Below, piece after piece: positions 27,168 to 35,383 of a DNA stretch of 64,000 nucleotides. Source of the stretch: an uncultured Bacteroidales bacterium (lineage in GTDB: Bacteria; Bacteroidota; Bacteroidia; Bacteroidales; UBA932); the NCBI GenBank assembly GCA_944322585.1, contig CALUPB010000011.1, positions 1 to 64,000 on the forward strand, written 5' to 3'. The translations under genes were made by a program, and so were the position numbers. Every line of letters begins with the position of its first letter. The first letter of the stretch is position 1. Under the pieces are notes generated by a model that was not told the origin of the DNA, searched no databases, and worked only from the letters and a program-made list of their open reading frames with translations.

Positions 27168-27641
27168 TTATTCGTGATGGTACGGTTCGCCCTTAATGAT
27201 GGTGAAAGCCCTGTACAGCTGTTCTGCGAATATGACCCTTACCATCTGGTGGGAAAAGGTCATTCTTGAAAGCGACAGCATACTGTCGCTGCGGTCGTAG
27301 ACCTTGCAGGAGAAACCGTATGCCCCTCCTATGACGAACACTATGTCGCGGCCGGAACCGGACAGCCTGTTCTCCATCATCCGGGCAAGTTCCACGGAGG
27401 ACATCTCCTTTCCTCGCCCGTCAAGAAGGATTAGCTCGTCGGAGGGACGTATGTGCTTGAGAATTAGCTCTCCTTCTTTAGCGCGGATCTGTTCCCGGCT
27501 CATTGAAGATACATTTTTCAATTCTGGAATTTCATTGACAGTAAACGGAATATAATGCTTCAGGCGGGATATGTACACATCCATTCCGTCTCTGACCCAT
27601 CCTATGTCTGTCTTGCCGACCGTAAGCAGTGTAATTTTCAT
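27168..27641 (-). CDS. rlmH: 23S rRNA pseudouridine-1915 N3-methyltransferase
   Basis: 157 residues. RlmH methylates pseudouridine 1915 in helix 69 of 23S rRNA after 70S assembly. It has the family start MKITLLTVGKT, the SAM-binding knot region (LILLDGRGKEMSSVELA, FVIGGAYGF) and the C-terminal LSLSRMTFSHQMVRVIFAEQLYRAFTIIKGEPYHH. The ATG at 27641 gives the normal family length, although the frame is open to 28058. It is the first gene of the rlmH-kinase-tsaE-ispE transcript, with a well-formed promoter about 60 bases upstream. Confidence 0.96.
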   Translation of the reverse strand: MKITLLTVGKTDIGWVRDGMDVYISRLKHYIPFTVNEIPELKNVSSMSREQIRAKEGELILKHIRPSDELILLDGRGKEMSSVELARMMENRLSGSGRDIVFVIGGAYGFSCKVYDRSDSMLSLSRMTFSHQMVRVIFAEQLYRAFTIIKGEPYHHE

Positions 27642-27697
27642 GCGGGTGAACCTGTTCGGGTTGCATAGCCGAGGTGCAACAGTATAAATGCCGAAGA

Positions 27698-27705
27698 CAA
27701 ATATA
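27698..27705 (-). promoter_or_regulatory. promoter for the rlmH operon
   Basis: The minus strand reads TTTG, 20 bases, then TATATTTG, matching both the -33 and -7 Bacteroidota elements. It lies 57 bases before the rlmH ATG. Confidence 0.65.
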
Positions 27706-27791
27706 CTGAGAATCCGAGAGCAATGCAAACTTGTCCGGCTTACCGATATGGCTTGGATTTTGCAGGACAATGGGCTGCTATCGTTTAAGGC

Positions 27792-28196
27792 ATGAATACC
27801 GCTCTGAAAATATCTTCTGTAATGCTCGCTTTCTGCATCGGGTTTTCCGCTTCGGCGCAGAACCGGGCCTATGATGTATTTGTCCCGATAGCAAAATATA
27901 TGAAGAAAGGGGATGCGGACAGGCTTTCGGCATGGTTCGCCGATAATCTCGAGATTACAATCCTCTCGACGACAAATGACTCCAGCAGGAATCAGGCCAG
28001 GCAGATAATGAAGTCGTTCTTCAATTCCTATACGCCGAGGTCGTTCACAATCGACCACAAGGCCGGGCGTTCGAATATGAAATATGCCCTCGGTTCCCTT
28101 TCTGCGGGCGGGGAGATGTTCATAGTGACGATATTTGTCAGCTGCAAGGACGACACATACAAGATACAGCAGTTGAAGATAGAGAGAATAGAATAG
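27792..28196 (+). CDS. DUF4783 family secreted protein
   Basis: A 134-residue protein with a signal peptide (MNTALKISSVMLAFCIGFSASA) and a single small alpha+beta domain typical of DUF4783: FVPIAKYMKKGDADRLSAWFADNLEITI, then QARQIMKSFFNSYTPRSFTIDHKAG and a strand-rich end (EMFIVTIFVSCKDDTYKIQQLKIERI). The family is confined to Bacteroidota and has no known function; the fold suggests an NTF2/cystatin-like domain. It is divergent from rlmH and is followed by two terminator hairpins, so it is probably transcribed alone. Confidence 0.85.
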   Translation: MNTALKISSVMLAFCIGFSASAQNRAYDVFVPIAKYMKKGDADRLSAWFADNLEITILSTTNDSSRNQARQIMKSFFNSYTPRSFTIDHKAGRSNMKYALGSLSAGGEMFIVTIFVSCKDDTYKIQQLKIERIE

Positions 28197-28263
28197 TTTG
28201 GCACACAGTTTGCAATTTCTATAAATCGGTTAGTTTAGTTGTTAATAATATGGTTATAGTGAG

Positions 28264-28295
28264 CAGGAGCCCTCGTGAGAGTGCTCCTGTTTTTC
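28264..28295 (+). terminator. terminator after the DUF4783 gene
   Basis: CAGGAGC pairs with GCTCCTG around a 12-base loop and is followed by TTTTTCT. A second small hairpin follows directly. Confidence 0.8.
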
Positions 28296-28298
28296 TGT

Positions 28299-28319
28299 AA
28301 AGGTGACTGGCACCTTTTT
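28299..28319 (+). terminator. second, tandem terminator hairpin
   Basis: AAAGGTG and CACCTTT form a 7-bp stem with a 5-base loop, ending in a T-run. It backs up the preceding terminator and insulates metK, which ends at 28375 on the other strand. Confidence 0.6.
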
Positions 28320-28374
28320 CTGTATGTCAGATACGGGACTGCCGGACGCCGCTCAAGGAACGCTTCGCTTTCCC

Positions 28375-29715
28375 TTACAGGTCGAATGCCTCTTTGACCC
28401 TGTCCACGGAGTCAAGCAGTTCCCAGCCGAAGAACTGTACTATTTCCTGGCTCTTTTTCCCGTGACGTACAATTTCCACCACATCCTGGTAAGGCTTGCG
28501 GCCCACGTGTCCGTATGCAGCCGTCGGCTCGTAGATAGGTTTCTTGAGATTGAATTTCTCTATGATCCTTGCCGGCCTGAGGTCGAACAGCCCGGCAATC
28601 TTTTCCGCGATTTCCCCGTCGGTTATCCTGTGACCGTCCCTGGCAGTTCCGGCTGTCCCGTATGAGTCCGCATATATGCTTACGGGACGGGCGACTCCTA
28701 TCGCGTAGGCTACCTGGACGAGCAGTTCATCCGCAACTCCGGCAGCGACAAGGTTTTTGGCGATGTATCTTGCCGCATATGCCGCAGAACGGTCCACTTT
28801 GGAAGGATCCTTGCCGGAGAAGGCCCCGCCGCCGTGTGCCCCCTTGCCTCCGTAGGTGTCCACTATTATTTTCCTGCCGGTAAGCCCTGTATCGCCGTGA
28901 GGCCCTCCGATGACGAATTTTCCCGTAGGGTTGACGTGCAGTATGTAGTCTCCCCTGAAAAGGGCGGCGGTCTGCGGGTCGAGCTCCTTCACCATGGCCG
29001 GGATAAGGATATCCTGTATGTCTTTCCTTATCTTTGCCTGCATGGCTTCATCGACCCTGTCCTGTCCGTACTGGCTGACGGCATCGGCGTAGCTCATGTG
29101 TCCGAGGAACGGCACTACGAAATTGTCGTGCTGGGTGGAAATCACTATGGTATGGATGCGGACAGGCTTGCGGGTGTTTCCGTCATATTCTATGGTGAAC
29201 TGGGATTTGGAGTCCGGCCTGAGGTACGGCATGAGTTCAGGCTGCCGTTTCCGTATCCTGGACAGTTCCCGCAGGGCCAGATGCGACAGGGCAAGCGGCA
29301 GAGGCATATATTCGGCTGTATCCCGGCATGCATAGCCGAACATCATGCCCTGGTCTCCGGCTCCCTGTTCGTCCGGATCGGCCCTGACCACTCCGCGGCT
29401 GATATCGGCGCTCTGTTCGTGCAGGGCGGAGAGCACTCCGCACGAGTTGCTGTCGAACATGTATTCCGCCTTGTTGTAGCCTATGCGGTCGATTACCCTT
29501 CTGACGGTAGCCTGTATGTCCACATAGGCGTCTTCGGATCGCACCTCACCTCCTACAACCACGAGACCGGTGCTGCAGAAAGTCTCGCATGCGACCTTCG
29601 CCTCAGGATCCTGGCGGAGGAATTCATCAAGGATAGCATCGGAAATCTGATCCGATACTTTGTCCGGGTGCCCTTCGGACACCGATTCGGAAGTAAAAAG
29701 ATAATTTTTGTCCAT
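28375..29715 (-). CDS. metK: S-adenosylmethionine synthase
   Basis: 446 residues. MetK makes SAM from methionine and ATP. It has the N-terminal [24 protein letters not shown], the [12 protein letters not shown] hexapeptide region, [28 protein letters not shown], and [19 protein letters not shown]. The ATG at 29715 is preferred over one at 29745, which lies within the attenuator hairpin. The leader carries a SAM-II type riboswitch and an intrinsic terminator that ends a few bases before the start codon, so expression is very likely shut off by SAM. It is divergent from pgk. Confidence 0.97.
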   Translation of the reverse strand: MDKNYLFTSESVSEGHPDKVSDQISDAILDEFLRQDPEAKVACETFCSTGLVVVGGEVRSEDAYVDIQATVRRVIDRIGYNKAEYMFDSNSCGVLSALHEQSADISRGVVRADPDEQGAGDQGMMFGYACRDTAEYMPLPLALSHLALRELSRIRKRQPELMPYLRPDSKSQFTIEYDGNTRKPVRIHTIVISTQHDNFVVPFLGHMSYADAVSQYGQDRVDEAMQAKIRKDIQDILIPAMVKELDPQTAALFRGDYILHVNPTGKFVIGGPHGDTGLTGRKIIVDTYGGKGAHGGGAFSGKDPSKVDRSAAYAARYIAKNLVAAGVADELLVQVAYAIGVARPVSIYADSYGTAGTARDGHRITDGEIAEKIAGLFDLRPARIIEKFNLKKPIYEPTAAYGHVGRKPYQDVVEIVRHGKKSQEIVQFFGWELLDSVDRVKEAFDL

Positions 29716-29720
29716 AATAT

Positions 29721-29756
29721 GAATAAAAAGCTCCGCATACATCACGCATGCGGAGC
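29721..29756 (-). terminator. attenuator terminator in the metK leader
   Basis: On the minus strand GCTCCGCAT pairs with ATGCGGAGC (9 bp, 9-base loop) and is followed directly by TTTTTATTC, only 14 bases before the metK ATG. A terminator inside a leader, downstream of a SAM-II aptamer, indicates control by premature termination. Confidence 0.85.
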
Positions 29757-29788
29757 AATCATTAAAATCCTAACCTTATGAAAAAGTT

Positions 29789-29836
29789 TTTTAGCATTTT
29801 TTTGTGTGGTTGCAAGCAGCCAAATCTCTCCACATT
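29789..29836 (-). promoter_or_regulatory. SAM-II riboswitch aptamer upstream of metK
   Basis: On the minus strand the P1 stem TGTGG/CCACA (29830-29834 with 29805-29809) encloses AGATTTGG and GCTTGCAA, followed by an A-rich linker and GCTAAA (29790-29795). These are the conserved SAM-II elements: GATTTG, CTTGCA, CCAC and GCTAAA in the H-type pseudoknot, where the TGC before TAAA can pair with the loop GCA. It precedes metK, a classical SAM-controlled gene, and is followed by an intrinsic terminator 33 nt downstream. SAM-II is best known from alphaproteobacteria and usually acts on translation. Confidence 0.85.
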
Positions 29837-29878
29837 GTATTTTCGGGTACAAAGTAAGTAAAAATTCCAGAATTTTGC

Positions 29879-29886
29879 TAATTTTG
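29879..29886 (+). promoter_or_regulatory. -7 promoter element for pgk
   Basis: TAATTTTG matches TAnnTTTG. The predicted start gives a leader of about 90 nt before pgk, containing a GC-rich repeat of CCGGGAC/CCCGG type but no recognised regulator. Confidence 0.5.
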
Positions 29887-29982
29887 CCTTGAATTTCGGG
29901 TTTTTGTCCGGTCGGTTTCTGACACCGGGACTTTATTATGCCCGGAAGCGTCGGGACATTATAGATTTAAATATATAGGATT

Positions 29983-31236
29983 ATGCAACAGAACATTGAA
30001 ACTTATGATTTCAAAGGCAAAAAGGCTATCGTGAGGGTGGATTTCAACGTTCCTCTCAACGAGAAGCTCGAAATCACTGACGACACCCGTATCAGGGCCG
30101 CAATCCCTACCTTGAAGAAAGTCCTTGAGAAAGGCGGCTCCCTCATAATCATGTCTCATCTCGGACGTCCGAAAGGAGTGACGGACAAGTTCTCCCTCAA
30201 ACATATAATAGGCCGTGTAGAGGAGCTCCTCGGGGTTCCTGTAAAGTTTGCGGATGACTGCATGAAGGCTGACGAACAGGCTGCCGCCCTCAAGCCGGGA
30301 GAAGTGCTCGTGCTTGAGAACCTCCGTTTCTATGCCGAGGAGGAGGGCAAGCCGAGGGGACTTGCAGAAGACGCCACCGACGAGGAGAAGAAGGCTGCAA
30401 AGGCAGCCGTAAAAGAGAGCCAGAAGAAATTCGTGGAGAAACTGGCATCATATGCAGACTGCTATATCAACGATGCTTTCGGTACGGCACACCGCGCCCA
30501 TGCGTCTACAGCCCTTATAGCAAAGTATTTCCCGAACGACAAGATGTTCGGCTACTTGATGGAGGGCGAAATCAAGGCTCTTGACAGGGTTCTGAAGACT
30601 CCGGAGCATCCGGTGACCGCCATTATCGGAGGTGCGAAAGTTTCGTCCAAGATAGGCATCATCGAGCATCTTTTCGATGTGGTGGACAATATGATCATCG
30701 GCGGAGGAATGGTCTATACCTTTGTCAAGGCGCAGGGCGGCAAGATAGGAAAGTCCCTTTGCGAGGATGACCAGCTCGATCTTGCTCTCAATATCATCAA
30801 AAAGGCAGAGGAAAAGGGCGTCAAGCTCTATATGTCAAAGGAAGTTGTCATTGCCGATGCCTTTTCGGATGACGCCAACACCAAGATATGTGCAAACAAT
30901 GAGATCCCGGATGAATGGGAGGGCGTTGATGCGGCTCCGAGCACTCTCGCAGTGTGGGAGGATGTAATCATGAAGTCGAAGACAATCCTCTGGAACGGTC
31001 CTGTAGGAGTGTTCGAGATACCTTCATTCGCCAAAGGAACCAACAAGGTCGCCGAAATGCTTGCTCAGGCTACCGAGAACGGAGCCTTTACCCTTGTAGG
31101 AGGCGGTGACTCCGTGGCTGCCGTTACCCAGATGGGATATGCCAAGAAGGTCAGCTACGTATCCACTGGCGGCGGTGCCATGCTTGAATACCTTGAGGGC
31201 AAGGAACTTCCGGGTATTGCTGCTATCCGCGAATAA
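29983..31236 (+). CDS. pgk: phosphoglycerate kinase
   Basis: 417 residues. Pgk transfers phosphate between 1,3-bisphosphoglycerate and ADP in glycolysis. It has the N-terminal [14 protein letters not shown], the substrate-binding [19 protein letters not shown], and [12 protein letters not shown]. The C-terminal nucleotide domain holds [25 protein letters not shown] and [13 protein letters not shown]. It appears to be transcribed alone. A mini copy of a dispersed inverted-repeat element and a strong terminator lie in its 3' region. Confidence 0.97.
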   Translation: MQQNIETYDFKGKKAIVRVDFNVPLNEKLEITDDTRIRAAIPTLKKVLEKGGSLIIMSHLGRPKGVTDKFSLKHIIGRVEELLGVPVKFADDCMKADEQAAALKPGEVLVLENLRFYAEEEGKPRGLAEDATDEEKKAAKAAVKESQKKFVEKLASYADCYINDAFGTAHRAHASTALIAKYFPNDKMFGYLMEGEIKALDRVLKTPEHPVTAIIGGAKVSSKIGIIEHLFDVVDNMIIGGGMVYTFVKAQGGKIGKSLCEDDQLDLALNIIKKAEEKGVKLYMSKEVVIADAFSDDANTKICANNEIPDEWEGVDAAPSTLAVWEDVIMKSKTILWNGPVGVFEIPSFAKGTNKVAEMLAQATENGAFTLVGGGDSVAAVTQMGYAKKVSYVSTGGGAMLEYLEGKELPGIAAIRE

Positions 31237-31244
31237 TCATCTGA

Positions 31245-31306
31245 GAGAGGATGACTGAAAAGGGTGCTTTCGCGGGCCTTGAAATTCCTCCTCTTTAGTC
31301 ACTCTT
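31245..31306. repeat. mini copy of a dispersed inverted-repeat element
   Basis: The ends are imperfect inverted repeats (GATGACTGAAAAGGGTG on the left, and on the right the reverse complement of a GTGACTAAAGAGGAGG-like arm). It shares the exact 16-mer CCTTGAAATTCCTCCT (31277-31292) and the AAAAGGGT motif with the fuller element at 51448-51570. It lacks the internal palindrome of that copy, so it looks like an internal deletion form. It lies in the 3' region of pgk. Confidence 0.55.
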
Positions 31307-31351
31307 ATGGGGCTGGAGCCGGATTTAGGGCGCGGTTCCGGACATATAATG

Positions 31352-31391
31352 AAAACGGGCATGTCCTTTTTGCAGGATATGCCCGTTTTTC
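31352..31391. terminator. bidirectional terminator between pgk and the P-type ATPase gene
   Basis: AAAACGGGCATGTCCT pairs with AGGATATGCCCGTTTT (one mismatch region, 6-base loop). A-rich and T-rich flanks on the two sides let it work for both converging genes. Confidence 0.85.
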
Positions 31392-31450
31392 AATGCGGGG
31401 ATGACAAAGGGTATTGCTGTCTTTTGAATCATCCCCGCTATTTCATGCTT

Positions 31451-34075
31451 CTATCTGCCGTTCCATTTCAGGGCCTTGAAGAGCTCTACCACCACGAGCG
31501 GTATCAGTGCAAGGCCGAGAATTATGAGCCACTGCTGTCCTGACAGTCCGACAAAGCTGAACGCCTTTGCAAAAGGCGGTATGAACAGCACTGCTGCGGA
31601 GAAGAGCAGCGACATGAAAATGGCAAATATCAGAGCCTTGTTGTGCAGCGGGTTGAACCTGAAGCGGGATTCCGTGTTGGAATGCAGGTTGCCTGCATGG
31701 ACAAGCTTGGCTGCAATAAGGGTGGCGAACGCCATTGTCTGTCCTACGGCCTCTCCTCCGGCATCGCTTCCTATTATGAATGCAGTGAGGGTGATCAGCG
31801 CCATCATTACGCCCTGATAGCTTATTCTCCATATCATGCCCCTGTCCATGAACTGTTTGCCCTTGCCTCTCGGACTTTTGCTCATGATATCCTTGGCAGC
31901 CGGGTCGAGGCTGAGTGCAAGAGCCGGGAATGTTTCGCTGACAAGATTTATCCAGAGGATATGGATAGGCAGGAGAGGAATTCCTATGGTCGGCATCCAT
32001 ATGGCCATTACGGACGTGATGAAGAGCAACAGTACCTCTCCGATATTGGTGGACAGCAGGAACAGTATGGTCTTGAGGATGTTGTCATATATACGTCTTC
32101 CTTCCGCCACGGCCGAGACTATGGTCACGAAATTGTCATCGGAAAGGATCATGTCGGAGGCGTCCTTTGCCACTTCGGTACCGGTGATGCCCATTGACAC
32201 TCCGATGTCGGCCTGCTTGAGGGCCGGAGCGTCATTTACTCCGTCGCCTGTCATCGCCACAATCTCTCCTTTCTTCTGCCATGCGGTCACTATCTTGACT
32301 TTCTGTTCCGGGGCTATCCTGGCGTATACCGAATATTTTTCCACATCCCTGTCGAAGTCCTTTTCGCTGAGGCGGTCGAGTTCCACTCCGGTTATCGCCC
32401 TGTCGCCTTCGCGGAATATACCGATCTTGGATGCTATGGCGAGGGCTGTGGCCTTGTGGTCTCCGGTTATCATCACGGTCCTGATGCCGGCGTTCCGGCA
32501 TTCCTGGATTGCGCCGATGACCTCTTCGCGCTCAGGGTCTATCATACCGGTGATGCCGACGAAGATAAGGTCTTTCTCCACTTCTTCCATTTCGGAAGAC
32601 ACGGTGTCTGTCGGCCTGTAGGCCATTGCAAGCACCCTGAGTGCCGATGCGGCCATCTTCTCGTTCCTGGCCTGCAGGTCGGCTATGTCTTCCGGGGTTA
32701 TGGCCCGGATACCGTCGGCTGTCTCTATGCGTGTACAGACAGAGAGAATCTCGTCCAGTCCACCTTTAGTATTTATCCGGAGCGAGCCGTCAGGCATACG
32801 GTTGATGGTGGACATCCTTTTGCGGGAAGAATCGAATGCCACCTCACCGACCCTCGGACATGAGGCTTCCAGCTCATTCTTGTCCGTCCCGTTCCTGAGT
32901 CCGAGATCTATGAGGGCTATTTCCGTAGGATCGCCTACCCTGGTGATGCCGCCTTCGCTGTTCCTGACTTCCTTGGCATCGCAGCAGAGGACGGAAACCG
33001 TCACTAATCTGTCTGTATTCCCGCTCACGGCATATTCTTCCACTACGGTCATCTGGTTCTTGGTCAGTGTCCCGGTCTTGTCCGAGCAGATGACGGTGGT
33101 GCATCCGAGTGTTTCTACTGAAGGCAGTTTGCGGATGATGGCGTTGTGCCTTACCATGCGCTGGACACCCATGGAAAGTATGATGGTGGATATTGCAGGA
33201 AGGCCTTCGGGGATTGCACCGACTGCAAGAGAGATTGCCACCATGAGCATACTGATGACCGGCTGCTCGTTCAGGAGGCCGATACCGAAAATCAGAACGC
33301 ATATGATGATTGCCGCAATTCCGATCACTTTCCCGAGCTTTTCCAGCCGTACCTGCATAGGGGTCTGGCTGTCGCTCTCTCCTTCGAGCATGTTGGCAAT
33401 CTTGCCTATCTCGGTATTCATCCCGGTGCCGACAGCGATGCCCTTCCCGTGTCCGAATGTCACTACTCCGCTGGAATAGGCCATGTTCCTGCGGTCCCCG
33501 AGCGGGATTTCTTCCTCCTCCAAGGTGTCGGGGATCTTTTCTACAGGGACGGATTCCCCTGTCATGGATGACTCCTGGATGCTCATGTTGTATGATTCGG
33601 TAATCCTTATATCGGCAGGGACAATGTCACCGACCTCCAATTCGACGAGGTCTCCCGGGACGACATCCTCGACATTGACCACCATCGGCTCCCCGTTCCT
33701 TACCACCTTGGCGACAGGAGCAGCCATCTTCTTTAGGGATTCGAGGGATTTCTGGGCCTTGTATTCCTGATAGGCCCCGATGAAAGCGTTGAGGATAAGG
33801 ATACCCATTATAATATAGGTGTCAAGCAGTCCTTCCCCTTCACTTATTCCCACTACTGCGGATATTGCGGCGGCGATGATGAGCAGGATTATCAGGAAGC
33901 TCTTGAACTGCGAGATGAACATCGAGAAGAAGGATTTCTGCTTTTTCTGGACAAGCGTGTTCTTCCCGTATTTGTCGAGCCTGGACTGTATTTCGTCCTG
34001 TTTCAGTCCTTTGTGTACGTCTGTGCCGAATTCGGAAGCTATATCTCCGACCGGCCTGTTGTGAAAGTTTGCCAT
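31451..34075 (-). CDS. calcium-type P-type ATPase
   Basis: 874 residues with the full P2-type layout: an N-terminal cation-ATPase domain, actuator domain with MTGESVP, M4 motif AIPEGLPA, phosphorylation site SDKTGTLTKN (Asp332), KGGLDEI in the nucleotide domain, MITGDH, and MTGDGVNDAPALKQADIG. Ten membrane segments are likely. The PEGL motif in M4 and the Asn in M6 point to Ca2+ export. The usual M6 Asp of the NxxxD motif is Glu here (NLVSETFPAL), a conservative change at a cation ligand. It is not co-transcribed with a recognisable partner. Confidence 0.9.
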   Translation of the reverse strand: MANFHNRPVGDIASEFGTDVHKGLKQDEIQSRLDKYGKNTLVQKKQKSFFSMFISQFKSFLIILLIIAAAISAVVGISEGEGLLDTYIIMGILILNAFIGAYQEYKAQKSLESLKKMAAPVAKVVRNGEPMVVNVEDVVPGDLVELEVGDIVPADIRITESYNMSIQESSMTGESVPVEKIPDTLEEEEIPLGDRRNMAYSSGVVTFGHGKGIAVGTGMNTEIGKIANMLEGESDSQTPMQVRLEKLGKVIGIAAIIICVLIFGIGLLNEQPVISMLMVAISLAVGAIPEGLPAISTIILSMGVQRMVRHNAIIRKLPSVETLGCTTVICSDKTGTLTKNQMTVVEEYAVSGNTDRLVTVSVLCCDAKEVRNSEGGITRVGDPTEIALIDLGLRNGTDKNELEASCPRVGEVAFDSSRKRMSTINRMPDGSLRINTKGGLDEILSVCTRIETADGIRAITPEDIADLQARNEKMAASALRVLAMAYRPTDTVSSEMEEVEKDLIFVGITGMIDPEREEVIGAIQECRNAGIRTVMITGDHKATALAIASKIGIFREGDRAITGVELDRLSEKDFDRDVEKYSVYARIAPEQKVKIVTAWQKKGEIVAMTGDGVNDAPALKQADIGVSMGITGTEVAKDASDMILSDDNFVTIVSAVAEGRRIYDNILKTILFLLSTNIGEVLLLFITSVMAIWMPTIGIPLLPIHILWINLVSETFPALALSLDPAAKDIMSKSPRGKGKQFMDRGMIWRISYQGVMMALITLTAFIIGSDAGGEAVGQTMAFATLIAAKLVHAGNLHSNTESRFRFNPLHNKALIFAIFMSLLFSAAVLFIPPFAKAFSFVGLSGQQWLIILGLALIPLVVVELFKALKWNGR

Positions 34076-34220
34076 TGTCGAAAACTGTCTTTTACGTATC
34101 CCGTCGGCAGGTGTAGGCTGTCGCGGAATTCCTTAAAATGTCATATTTTTATTTTAGGATGCAAAAATGCATTATATATTCGAATATTATATTATATTTA
34201 CAGGACAAAAAATATCAAAA

Positions 34221-35252
34221 ATGTCGCCTGTGCAGAAGAATTTCCATGCCGATGATACATCGGACGGCAATGCGCGGCCCGGGTTGTCCGTCACTGCCGC
34301 AGCACGGGATGTTTTCTCAGACGGTGTCCCTTCCGGAAATGAGCCGTCTCCCAATGCTGCCTCATGTGTTTTCCCCGGAGGCATTGTTTCTACTGATGAT
34401 ATTTCCTGTGACAGTGTCTTTTCAGACGTATCCCGGGATGGGTTTTGTTTAGGTCGGTTGTCAGACGGGCAGGCGGTTTCCGGGGGTGCATCATCGTTCG
34501 TATGCAAAGGATTTTCCGTATTGTTCTTCACTCATGGCAGGGCCGACGTCAGGATAAACGGCAAAATCCATATGGCCGGGACGGGGACTGTGGTGACTGC
34601 AATATCCGATGAGATCGTCGAACTGGAAAATGTATCAGGGGACTGTATCTGCCATACGGTCTCGGTACCTTCAGAAGCGGTGATAGATTTTCCGTCTCCT
34701 GCGGATTCTGACATACTGACCATGGCTATGATATCCCCTGTCTTCACTATGCCGGACAGAAAGATGAATCTTATTATGGAATATTACAGGCTTATGGAAC
34801 TGTCCGGAACCGACAGTGACAACGTATTCAGAAGGGAAATACTGAAGTCTCTCTTCTATTCCATGATGCTTGAGGTTTGCGATGCCTACAGGCTTTACGG
34901 TACTGTTGTGGGCAAGTCGGCAATTCTGCGCCACGAACAGCTCGGCGATGAACTTTTCCGTCTCATGTCTCGCCATTGCCGGACGCACCGCAGCGTGTCT
35001 TTCTATGCGGAGAAGCTCAACATTACCCCAAAATATCTGTCGAGGGAGATAAAGCGGATTACCGGCAGGACAGTCCAGGAATGGATCAACCGCCTGACTG
35101 TAATGGAAATGAAAAAACAGCTGAGCATTCCCGGAAAGACCGTGATGCAGATTTCCGAGGAGATGGAATTCTCTAGCCCTTCCGCATTCGTCCAGTTCTT
35201 CAAGCTCCACACCGGTACGACCCCTCTCAAATTCCGCAAGTCCGCAAGGTGA
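34221..35252 (+). CDS. AraC-family transcriptional regulator
   Basis: About 343 residues. The last ~100 hold the two helix-turn-helix units of AraC/XylS proteins: RSVSFYAEKLNITPKYLSREIKRITGRTVQEWINR, then LSIPGKTVMQISEEMEFSSPSAFVQFFKLHTGTTPLKFR. The middle has a cupin-like ligand-binding fold (GFSVLFFTHGRADVRINGK). The first ~80 residues are low-complexity, rich in Ser, Gly and Asp, and fit no family; they may be disordered. The ATG at 34221 is preferred over 34167 because a TATATTTA promoter-like element (34193-34200) lies between them. Its target genes are unknown. It directly precedes the accessory region. Confidence 0.85.
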   Translation: MSPVQKNFHADDTSDGNARPGLSVTAAARDVFSDGVPSGNEPSPNAASCVFPGGIVSTDDISCDSVFSDVSRDGFCLGRLSDGQAVSGGASSFVCKGFSVLFFTHGRADVRINGKIHMAGTGTVVTAISDEIVELENVSGDCICHTVSVPSEAVIDFPSPADSDILTMAMISPVFTMPDRKMNLIMEYYRLMELSGTDSDNVFRREILKSLFYSMMLEVCDAYRLYGTVVGKSAILRHEQLGDELFRLMSRHCRTHRSVSFYAEKLNITPKYLSREIKRITGRTVQEWINRLTVMEMKKQLSIPGKTVMQISEEMEFSSPSAFVQFFKLHTGTTPLKFRKSAR

Positions 35253-35270
35253 TGATGCTGTATGGAACTG

Positions 35271-35351
35271 TCTTCCATTGAGGGATATTTTCAGGCAAAA
35301 CTTTCCTTCATTGAGAGAAGTTTTTCGGAAAAATTGTCCCTCATTGAGGGA
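35271..35351. repeat. three palindromic repeats at 33-nt spacing upstream of the DUF4143 ATPase gene
   Basis: Three copies of a CATTGAG core start at 35276, 35309 and 35342, exactly 33 bases apart. The third is a perfect palindrome TCCCTCATTGAGGGA, the second is near-palindromic (CTTCATTGAGAGAAG) and the first is partial (TTCCATTGAGGGA). The A/T-rich spacers are also related. The last copy sits 8 bases upstream of the -7 element TAGATTTG, so the array covers the -33 region, as operator or activator sites would. Confidence 0.8.
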
Positions 35352-35358
35352 TTTTATG

Positions 35359-35366
35359 TAGATTTG
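35359..35366 (+). promoter_or_regulatory. -7 promoter element for the DUF4143 ATPase gene
   Basis: TAGATTTG matches TAnnTTTG exactly and lies 17 bases before the ATG at 35384. The palindromic repeats occupy the region where the -33 element would be. Confidence 0.6.
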
Positions 35367-35383
35367 TGTAAAATTCATTCACT

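Noticed and set aside
34671-35378. Minus-strand frame whose N-terminus encodes SLNEG-type repeats
   Set aside because: The peptide repeat is only the translation of the 33-nt palindromic DNA repeats; the rest is antisense to the AraC gene.
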